A stretch of 64,000 nucleotides of DNA from Atrina japonica (taxonomy: Eukaryota > Mollusca > Bivalvia > Pterioida > Pinnidae), in assembly GCA_030159075.1 (NCBI GenBank), contig BROG01000467.1, positions 487,501 to 551,500 of the forward strand, read 5' to 3'. The position numbers and the translations under genes are program-made. The notes under the pieces are model-generated. The model saw only the letters and a list, made by a program, of their open reading frames with translations. It ran no database searches and had not been told where the DNA came from. Position 1 is the stretch's first letter; every line of letters begins with the position of its first letter. Of this stretch, positions 45,245 through 57,300 are shown piece by piece.

Positions 45245-45327
45245 TTATAACAGTGACTGAATTACCATGGTGACGATGAATACTAAAATGGAAGCTCCAC
45301 TGTAAATTGGGCTGGCTGCACTATAAC
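45245..45327 (-). CDS. Last exon of the Ig gene: hydrophobic GPI-type tail
   Basis: Opens after TATATTTTACAG, encodes RYSAASPIYSGASILVFIVT then MVIQSLL and stops at TAA (45247-45245). There are about 15 hydrophobic residues at the extreme C-terminus with no basic stop-transfer residues, and candidate omega sites among S-A-A-S and S-G-A-S. Confidence 0.8.
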
Positions 45328-48300
45328 CTGTAAAATATAATGTAGATTTTTAACATGGAGCAAGTTTAACATGTCATACTTGTAATAACATACAAACAAT
45401 ATTCAAAAATTCTACTTTTTTCTTAAATTTTCAGGAAATGAAATAACCACTTTTATGACTACAAATTATTCTGGTTATAAGTTATATGAAAGCAAAAAAA
45501 AATTACAATTTTTTTTTCAAGTATTAATATATTTTTGATTTGTACACATCTCAGGGAGAGATGAACTCTAAAATATCATTTTTTTTTTTTGGACTAGCAA
45601 TATCTATAAAAGCAAATTAACAAAATTTTGTACAAAATTAGTAATAAGCTATAGTAATCTTGGCCTAATGGGATTTTCTGCCCAATCCATTTGAAATTAA
45701 AAACTCGGCCAATATTGAAGTTGCGTGACCAAATGGATATTCAAGTGGGAGTGGCCACCATTTCTTTTCGAAATTGAACTGTATGCACATCTTTACCATG
45801 CAGCAATGGTCTAGTTGGGTCTTATATTGGGTATTAATTATATCAGCGATTTCCACACTGACTTAGATTATTATATAATTATGCTCATTCAGGCCAATCA
45901 GCTATAACTAGGCCATCACTGACTAATAACCCTTATTAGCTTACTTATATGAAACCTTGGTCTGTCATACCTACACAAATTGAAGTACATTCACTGGCTT
46001 CACCTACACAAAGGTACCAATATGGAAATCACTGACCCCTCTGTACATAAGCTTGAAGTCATGTAATGTGGAAATCACTGATTAATAACCCTATATGCTA
46101 ACATACCTACACAAAGCTTGAATGTAATATGGAAATCACTGTAATAATGCTAAATACCTCAAAGCTTGAAGTACATGTAATATGGATCACTTAATAACCC
46201 TATATGCTAACATACCTACACAAAGCTTGAAGTACATGTAATATGGAAATCACTGATTAATAACCCTATATGCTAACATACCTACACAAAGCTTGAAGTA
46301 CATGTAATAGAAATACATGTAATAACCCTATATGCTAACAACCTCACAAAGATTAATAATCACTGATTAATAACCCTATATGCTAACATACCTACACAAA
46401 AAGCTTGATATGCTACATACATGTGAAGTACATAATATGGAAATCACTGATTAATAACCCTATATGCTAACATACCTACACAAAGCTTGAAGTACATGTA
46501 ATATGGAAATCACTGATTAATAACCCTATATGCTAACATACCTACACAAAGCTTGAAGTACATGTAATATGGAAATCACTGATTAATAACCCTATATGCT
46601 AACATACCTACACAAAGCTTGAAGTACATGTATCACCGTAATATATGAAATCAGCTTGAAGTACATGTAATATGGAAATTAATAACCCTATATGCTAACA
46701 TACCTACACAAAGCTTGAAGTACATGTAATATGAAATGATTAATAAAATCACCTACACAAAGCTTGAAGATGTAATATGGAAATCCCTAATATATGCTAA
46801 CATACCTACAAAGCTTGAAAGCTTGAAGTACCCTATATGCTAATATGGAAAGCACCGATGTAATATGGAAATCACCCTAATAACCCTATATGCTAACATA
46901 CCTACACAGCTTGAAGCTTGAAATCACCGATTAATAACCCTATATGTAACATACCTACACAAATGAAGTACATGTAAATATTGAAATCACCGATTAATAA
47001 CCCTATATGCTAACATACCCAAAGCTTGAAGTACATGTAATATGCGATTAATAACCCATATGCTAACATACCTACACAAAGCTTGAAGTACATGTAATAT
47101 GGAAATCACTGAGATTAATAACACCTTATACATGTAAATATGGAAAACATAACCTATGCTAACAAGCTTGAAGTACATGTAATATGGAAATCACTGATTA
47201 ATAACCCTATATGCTAACATACCTACACAAAGCTTGAAGCTATGGAAATCACTGATTAATAACCCTATATGCAAACATACGTACATGTAATATGGAAATC
47301 ACCGATTAATAACCCTATATGCTAACATACCTACACAAAGCTTGAAGTACATGTAATATGGAAATCACCGATTAATAACCCTATATGCTAACATACCTAC
47401 ACAAAGCTTGAAGTACATGTAATATGGAAATCACCGATTAATAACCCTATATGCTAACATACCTACACAAAGCTTGAAGTACAATGAAAACCGATTAATA
47501 ACTATATGTAATATGGTACAATATGGAAATCACTGATTAATAACCCTATATGCTAACATACCTACACAAAGCTTGTAATAGTACATCTTTTTAATCTATG
47601 ACACACAACAAATCACTGATTAATAACCCTATATGTTAACATACCTACACAAAGCTTGAAGTACATGTAATATGGAAACACACTGATTAATAACCCTATA
47701 TGCTAACATACCTACACAAAGCTTGAAGTACATGTAATATTGGAAATCATCTGATTAATAACCCTATCATGCTAACCTATATGCTAACTACCTACACAAA
47801 GCTTGAAGAAGTATTGCATTTTATCATCTTTTTTCAGACATGATGAAATCACTGATTAATAACCCTATATGCTAACATACCTACACAAAGCTTGAAGTAC
47901 ATGTAATATTGCATTTTATCATCTTTTTCAGACATCTGATGACACAACAAATCACTGATTAATAACCCTATATGCTAACATACCTACACAAAGCTTGAAG
48001 TACATGTAATATTGCATTTTATCATCTTTTTCAGACATCTGATGACACAACAAATCACTGCAAGGGGCATAAAAAATTAATAGATTTTTCAGAAATGATG
48101 TAAAACAGAACAATAGGAGAAACAAATTTTGGACCTTACACATATACTTACGTTGTTCAACAGTATTGGGATATTTTTTATAAATTCCGTGATCCTGCTT
48201 GTACACAAGAGACCATGTTGTTTTGAACTCACTGTTGGTCATCTGTTTTATTACCATTTTCGTTTCTACTACTGTACTGTTGACGTTCTAAAAGTATAAA

Positions 48301-51300
48301 GTTTAAACTGGTGTTACATACGGCCATGTGTTACCGGGCTCTGACCTTAGCCAATGTAGCCATTGACTAACTTTCTGGCTAACTTCTTGGTCATGTCCTA
48401 TGCATATGTCCTACGTATAGTACTGTACTTTGATCAATCAAATTACTGTTAAACTTTAGACTTGTAAACAGTTTGTATAATAATCATTAATATCATCATA
48501 TTATGAAAAACTTATATAACAAGAGTACAAATTGGCCTTTATGGTCACCTGAGAAAAATTTCCTTTCAAGTTTGGTTAAAGTTAGTCCACTGGTTATAAA
48601 ATTCCTCACAACTTTCTCATATATGTTTTCATTGGTTCATGAGAAGAAGATTCTTAAAGCAGTACCAAATTTTGGTCTTTTTTTATCCTTTTAAGGGCCC
48701 CTATCGGTCCTTGCGCATTTCTATTCGCAAACTTCATGCGTCTTCATGTGGGGATGCCACATGCCAAGTGTGGTTAAAAATGACCCACTGGTCCTTGAAA
48801 AGAAGTAAAAAATGTCATAAATTTGACAAAAACTTATATTTTCTGTTTACTTAGGTGCCTGTGACCAGACCTTTGACCCTGAAATTTTTTCAAAATGATT
48901 CTTAAATAATTCCTTACAACTTTCTAATATATATCGTTATATACAAAAAGTTAATCAGTTTTTAGTTATTAAGCCATTTGTATACAACTGTGCCCTATTT
49001 TAATCAACACCCCCTAGTAGACTGTTTATCGTCAGATTTCATTTTTGTTCTCAATCTTTGTAGATATTGAATTTACAATCATGCATACAAAATATCAAAG
49101 TCCTCTGATCATTGGTTCATGAGAAGAATTTTAAAGATGTACCTGGTTTTGGGATTTTTGGGCCCCTTTCAGGGTCCATATGGGTCTTTCCCCTTTTCAT
49201 CTGCAAAGTTTATGTGGCTTGACATGTGGATGCTACATGCCAAGTTTAGTTAAAATTGGCCCTCTGGTTTTTGAGAAAAAGTCGAAAATGTGTAAAAGTT
49301 AACAACGGATGGCGACAGACAAAAGACGATTGCAATTGGTCACCACGTATGTACCTTTGGCTCAAGTGACTAAAAAACTTATTCGATATCAATATTTATT
49401 GAACTGACTAATCAAAGTTTCAATTGGTTAACAAAAGGCCTTAAGTCGCTCACCTGGTCAAAATTGCAGAAAAAAAAAAAATGTAATAGATTAATACAGA
49501 AAGCTCATTGGGCTTTCATAATCATCTTAGTGAAATGTATTTTACTGACAATATACTGAAAAGCAACCAAAAGCATTAAAAAATCATTGAAAAGGAGAAT
49601 TAACTTGCATAAGAGTGGACTTGCCTTGCAGACTTTTTATAGATCTTTCAAGATAATGTGCAACAACAGTCAAAATCATGCGAAATCCATTTAAATGGGG
49701 AAATAACTTTCGGAAGGATCACACTTACAATTTCTGCACAATGATATTTTGTAGATCTTTGTGTTGATCACTGGATAATAGGTAAAAACAGCCCAAAACA
49801 TGAAAAAATCCACTTAAAGGGGAAATAACTCCAATATGGGTCACCCAAAGGTCCAGGTGAGCTAAAAATAAAATTTGGGTGGCTAATAATTTGACTCAAA
49901 GGGTAAGCCAGACCACTTCCTTAAATTCAAAACTAAATCCAATTTATTCATACAGTACCCCTAACAATCAGATACCTACCAAAAATAAGCTTAAAACTAT
50001 ATAAAGGAAAGCCTACAACATTTTTAGCCCATCATCAACAGTTCGCCCTGCGTCCAATATGAACAATTCTTGTTTGCATTTTCAGAAAGAACGAATCCAA
50101 TATGGCTGACAGGTGGTCATAGGAAGTTTGTTATTGCTATTTCTCAGAAAGGACTGAAGGGATATCCTTGAAATTTGACATAAGGTTCCTTGTGAGGCTT
50201 AGTTGTGCATATGACATTTTCAAAGAGTGGTTTCCAACATGGCTGACAGGCTGCCATCTTGGATTTTGACAATGGAAGTATGTTACCCCTATTTCTTAGC
50301 AAGTACTAAAGGAATCTTGTTTAAATTTGACATGAGCTGACATGGCTCAGTTGGTAGTGCGCTCAACTCTTGATCATGAGGTCCCGAGTTCGAGCAGTGG
50401 CATGTTGGTTTCCTGTCCTTTGGATGAGACAGTAAAAACAGAGATCCCGTGTCACAGTAGGTGTTGAGACATATAAAGAACCCTCACTGCTCAATGGTCA
50501 TAAGTGCTGAGCATAGGCCAAATTTTGAAGCCCTTCACCGGCCATTGGCGACATCTCCAAGATTCTTAAACAGGATGTTAAACAATGAACCAAAAAAAAA
50601 AAAAAGAAAAAAAAAAAGAAAAAATTAAATTTGACATGAAGTTTTTCCCTTTGAGGTCTAGTTGGGCATATTACATTTTCAGAGAGATCAGAATCCAACA
50701 TGGCTGACTTTCTGCCAAAGGAAGTTTGTTACCATTTATATTTCTCAAAAAGTACTGTAGGGATCTCATTGAAATTTGACATGAGGGTTACCTTTGAAGT
50801 TTGAGGTCTTTCCCCCTGAGGCCTAGATGTGCATATTGTATTTTCAGAGAGATCAAAATCAAAGATGGACACCTTTTGGCCATGTTGAATTCCATTCTCT
50901 CTGAAAATGCAATATGTTCAATTCAAATTCAGTTTCGATATAATCTTGTGAAAAATGTGATTCATAGAAATATGGATTTAAGTTAAAATTCAATGTTGAG
51001 ACACAATATAAGAGAAAAGAACAGCCTGTCATAGATCAGACATAGAACATTCCATGGTGGGCACCATCTCTTGTTTCTTAAACAAATATGCAGGAATATG
51101 TAAAGGGGAAATCACTTGATGGACAAGAGTTACTCGAGCACATAATAGGCCTCCGACAAATCCTATCACATAATACGTATCAGACAAATCCAACCACATA
51201 ATACGTCTCTGACAAATCCAATCAACAATTTTACTGGAAAGGGGGAATACATATGATTTATATCGCGACCTGTATCACCAGGTAGTTCTATGTGGGATGG

Positions 51301-54300
51301 AGTTAATTCTAACAAAAGAGGCAATACTCTGTAATAAAATGGCTGATCCCCATATTTTTATTTTGGACATATTATCTTGATGTAATTACCATGTATATCA
51401 AGTATCACTCTCCTATCTCATATACATAGAGTGTTATGCTCCTATCTCAAATACATAGAGAGTTATGCTCCTATCTCAAATACATAGAGAGTTATGCTCC
51501 TATCTCAAATACATAGAGTGTTATGCTCCTATCTCAAATACATAGAGAGTTATGCTCCTATCTCAAATACATAGAGAGTTATGCTCTGGACAGTTTTTTT
51601 TAAACAAAGTGTCAATCCCCATAATTTTTGTTCACGATACATTATCTTGATGTCATTACCATGTAGAGGAGGAGGAAGAGCAGGAGGAAGAAGAAGAAGA
51701 AAAGGAAGAAGGGGAAAAGGAAGAGGAAGAAGAAGAAGAGGAAGGAGAGGAAGGAGAAGAAGAGAAAGAAGGGGAAGAAGGAGAAAAAGAAGAGGAAGAA
51801 GAGGAAGGAGAGGAAGGAGAAGAAGAGAAAGAAGGGGAAGAAGGAGCTCATATAAAAACAATATGTCTGACAAGGGGAGACATAATTTAGCAAATGGTTT
51901 TTATTTTCTATAAATAAAACTTACAGAACATTTGGTCTCATATTTGCTCCATTTATCATTTGTATTGTATTTTTGTAGAGTGCTGGAGTCCTCCCAGATT
52001 AACTTACTGCATGTAATCCCTGCCAATGCAACCATACATGTAATTTCGTGATACTTGTAGCCAATCATGGCTGATGTATTCACACATGACACTTCTGGTT
52101 CATCTAAACAAAACAGAAAAAGAAATTGAGGTCAGATTATGAATTGTTAACAAAACTTTCCTTATAAAAATGATAATTATTTTGTGTACAATGTCACACC
52201 TTCAAGTTCATAATTTTCTTTTGCTGAACTACTTCATGCAAAACTTAACCATGCATTTTCGTCAGTTTAAATAAGTATTTAGATGTCCAGCAAAACTACA
52301 AAATTTCCAGTAAGAGACAAGTGAGTGTGATTATGACCTCCTCTATGCAAAGGAATGCAGGGTTCGAAAAATCCACTTGCCCGCTCGCATTGGCGAGTAA
52401 GAAATCGTTTCAGGTTAGTAAATTTTGACAATGAACTTGCCCGTTTGGCAAGTAGGCCCACTGGCACTGACGCCGTACTGAAATCCGGATTCCCTTTTAA
52501 GTATCGAAAGTGATCATTTCCTTCTCTTCATAGTTCAAAATACATTACAAAAACAAATAGAAACTTAAATAATTATTTTATTGATAATTAAACAAGTTAG
52601 TCTTTACCTCATGGCCCAAAATGTCACAGAACACATCCTGTATTGACTGCTAATACTTGAAGTTTGTGAAGGAAGTGGAAGTTGGATGTGTTTAAATAAA
52701 AGAACCAATACCGAATGGACCTGAATTTCAGGATTTGGTAAAATACTTATAACACTATACAATGTTTTAAAAAAGTTGTAAAATCTGAATTACATGTAAG
52801 TGAATGATAAAAGTAAAATAGTTACTCTAAATAAAAGTTTTGATGAAATACATAGAAATAGATGGCTATTGTTTTCATTTTACAATAGTGAAAACTTACT
52901 TTTGTAATAATAATAGTAATTAATAATAATAGTAATTGATAATAGTAATAATAATGATGCATTTACAGTTAATTTAGATGTAAATGCATCATTCAGGGAT
53001 AATACATTGTACATATTGTATAAAAATTTATCTATTAGAATAAGAATAAATTTAAAAAACACAAAATTAAATAAAATATTATTTTTTTGTGGGCAACTAG
53101 ATTTTCTTGTTGGGCAATCAAAATTTCAGTCAAGAATTTGAATTCTGAAAGAGTATCTTATTTGTTAAGTTATAAACATGTAAAATCTATTTACTTTGAA
53201 AAGGATTTTATACACTCTTAACACATCTACTTTGAAATACTATGGTTTCATACTTTGGCGAGTGCAAAATGAGTTCGGGCGAGTGGAAATTATGTAATTA
53301 CTCGCCCAAAGGGTGAGTGCATTTTTACCAACTTTTCGAACCCTGGAATGCCCCTATTTTTCAGTAGTATTTGTGAAAGTTAAAGGGGCAAAAGACACGT
53401 CCTTTTCAAGAAACGTTTTTCTCCTTTTTTACTACTTAGATTGTTATACAATAACAAAAAAGAGATATACAGAGGCCAAAAAAAATCTTAATTTCCTGTC
53501 TTTTGTAAAAATTGCTTGTGAAACCCAGTTTGGCAATTATTCATTTGCAATTGATTGATTCAACCTTACTTTTTGTATATGCATAGAAGTAGTAGTAAAA
53601 ACGGAAAAATAATAAAAAAAACCCACTAATGTCCCTTTAAACCAAAACTTCTGAATGACTTACAAGTAATAATTCCCAACCTCCAACTCCTCTCTACAGT
53701 GCTGTCAGGCAGACCAGGTACCATGGCAACACATTTGAGCGTCACATTGTTGTCAGCTGGTGTCAGTTGTATGGGAGACGCCTTAAATATAACTTCATTG
53801 TCTGCTGCCTTCTGAGAAACCTGACCTTGCAACTTCACTTTACCCTTGTACAGCTCGATCTTCGCTCCAGGAAAACTGCCTCTTGTTATGCATGTAGGAG
53901 TGACAGATTCTGCACGGAGCTCCATGAAAGCAGGCTCACTTTGTTGCTTAGCAAGAGTCAATACATCACCATCTAGTTCAAATTCCATTCCAGTTATCTT
54001 TTCTGGAAAATAGTTATGATAAAAAATATACTTATTATCACAGCATGGTAACTGTGATAGACACAATGTAACCAAAAATAAATTGGTGAGTCATCATAAC
54101 CTGATTTCTTTAACAATTATACTTTTTGAAACATTTCATAACTCCCCTCTTAGTATTTTAAGATATACATGTGGCCAAGATTAAAATTTTAAAAAATTAG
54201 GTCTCCTTAAATTCAAGGTCATTAGGTCAAAAGGCATTGTACCATAACATACGGCTCATCCCAAGGAATATAAATATTAAAAATCAAACCTGTGTCCTAT

Positions 54301-57300
54301 AGAGATTAAAAGAGTATGGCATTAGCTCAGATGTGGAATAAAAAAGGTTTTTAGGATCTTCTTGTTTTTTTTCCCAGACTGAAAAATTTGTAAGCTTGTC
54401 ACCCTGTATGGCTGCCATGATTCAAAGGTTTTCAGCATTTCTGTTAAATAATTCCCACTTAGCAGCTCCAAAAGAATTAACAGCAAATTTGACTTACATG
54501 CAAAACTGGAATCAAAGTTTGTCTTTGTGTCAGTTATGAAGACCAATGACATTTAACAATGAAGCTTACAACACTTCTTGATTTCCTTATTTTAAATCAA
54601 GATTTAATATTTTAAATACAATTGATTGCATCAAATGAAAATAAATTGTATTTGTAAAATTTCTATGTAAAACCTGAAAAGAGTAGTTAACCATGATCCA
54701 GAATCGCTATGCTCTTTCCCACCCATGGGTTCATGTGCCTGAAATCCTTTGTAGCTTGTGAATATTTATAAGGAGTAATTGTGTCCAATTTATCCAATCA
54801 CAATAGTTGTGAAAGGCAATGGAAGTTATCGCATTGTTTATAATTATTGTCAACAGCAACAAACATTGTATAAAGGCCTCGATCTAATTGGTTGGCAACT
54901 GCGAGCATTGGCTGAGGTTTCATGAACAATAACAATATACATGAATGATTTTGGGCACATGAAACCACGGGTAGCATAGGGATTCTGGACTGTGGTTTTA
55001 CGAAAATGTTGCAACCTATGATGGAATACAATGAACAGATTTGGAAGTAATGATGACCCTTGGGAAGGAACAAATCCAATGTAGAGATTTGGGTCAGAGC
55101 TGAACATGTCAGCTGAGAAAGAAAACAACAATTTTACCATCTTCCTCATAGAGGCACTGCCCTTTACTCATTTAGATACACTACCTCTTTAATCTAAATT
55201 ATATATAATTAGATGCACTTCCTTTCTGTCATTTAACTGCATTGCCTCTATTTAATTTAGGTGCACTGCCTCTCACTCTTTCTTTTAAATGCACTGTTTC
55301 TCACCCTCATTCAGATGCACTGCCTCTCACTCTCTCCTTTACATACACTGTCTCTCATTCAGATACACAGATGCACTGCCTCTCATTTGTCTCTCACTTA
55401 GATGCACTGCCTCTCACCTTGTCTCTCACTTAGATGCAATGCCTCTTACTCTGCATCAAACTTGAAGGAGTATTGACAAATTGAAGTTTATTCTTTTGGG
55501 ATACATCCGGTTTCTAACTGAATGTTGATTATAAAGGCTAAAACAAATGACATTTCATTTTTCTATGTAAAAGGTTTAGCTTACAAATTCTGAAAATCAA
55601 CACTGTTTAGGTTCCAGTTGGGTTTGAGTCTGTCCTCACCAGAAGAGAGAGACTTCATTGGCCACAGAGACCACTTTCTCAACAGAGTTTTCATCTTTAC
55701 ATGTTTGTTTGTTGTTGTTTAACGTCCCACTCAAGAATATTTCACTCATATAGAGACGTCACCAAATGCCGGTGAAGGGCTTCAAATTTTGGCCTATGCT
55801 CGGCACTTACGGCCATTGAGCAGTGAGGGTTCTTTAACGTGCCGACGCCTACTGTGACACGGGACCTCCAGTTTTTACTGTCTCATCCGAAAGACAGGAA
55901 ACCAACCTGTCGCCGGCGAGACTCGAACTCACGACCTCACGATCCAGAGTCAAGCGCGCTACCGACTGAGCCAGGCCGGCTCTTCATCTTTACAAGAATG
56001 ATTTATAAGTATGGTTTTCTAAATATAGTCTTTCAAGAGAGTATTAGCAGGGATTTTCCTTTTTTTAGAATGGGGCCAGGGCCTTTTGATTTAGGAATGA
56101 TAGCAACATTTTCTTAAAACTGGGAAAATTAGAAGTACACAAAATTATGTGAACATACAAGGATCTCTTTAAAATTCATTGTTATTTGGTTGCAGTTGAG
56201 AAATTTCAACTGCAAATTTGGAAAAATGCATTGTTTTTGCATTGGAAATGGGGCCTTATTTTACCCCCCGTATGATATTGATAGGGTGGAAAATCACTAG
56301 ACAGTTCAAGACAGGTCTCACGGTGTTAAAGTTGCTAATTTCATTTGCTCTCCTGAATTGTTAATTACAATATTACCTCTTGGAGTTATAGTTGTTGCAG
56401 AGGTATAACTCGCATTCGTAACTGTGCTATGTACTCTACAAGTATAAGTTCCTGCGTCTGCCTTTCCCACATCTGCAAATCAAACAATTTATGGCGTCAA
56501 TTAAATATGAAGAAGATAGTGTTTCTTTAAGTAGAATTATGTGAGCAAACAACTACATTATACAGGCCACAAAATAACAGAAACCATTGTAATCTATTTA
56601 CAGGTTACGCCAAAAGGAATGACCCTAACCTGCAGATTACGATAGCAATAATGAAGATTTTAAAATGAAATTCATCGAGAACGAAAAGGATGTTTTGTGA
56701 TTTGTATTTTTCGTAACCTCCACGTAACCTGAATGATCCGATGTTATCTTGTGGTCTGAATATACATATAATACAGTGCCCCAGATAAGATGCCTATTTG
56801 CATATTTTACACATTACAATCAATGGATAGGCAATTTTGAAGCGTAAAATTAAACAACCTGGATCTGAAACTTACGGACAGATAAAAGATCTGATGAGAT
56901 AATTTAGCAGCCAATTTAATAGAAATAAATCAATGGGAATCATAATTTGGCAACAGAATTGGAAAATACACACTTGGTAGAAATTCTGTGGTTAAAAATA
57001 CCACTGCATTTGGAATTGGTAGGTATTGTCCCCAAGTGCTCTAAAAGTTAATATACATGTTTGTAACATACATAAGCAGTAATGGAATCAAGCATCTGTG
57101 TTAGTAATTAGAACCTCTGTAGGTCTTGTTATGAATTAAATTAAAGATCAAACTTCTTGTAACCTATTATCGAAAATGGGTTACCACCTGTTAAAGGCAT
57201 ACAAGCTGTAAAAATGGATTTGTTGTTTGTATTAAAAGTTTCAAATATTTTATGTTTTAAAAATCCCAAATCGAAAAAAAAAACTTGGAATGTGAATAAT

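Noticed and set aside
45930..48060. CRISPR-like regular repeat
   Set aside because: Units are directly adjacent with no unique spacers, in an animal intron; it is a satellite.
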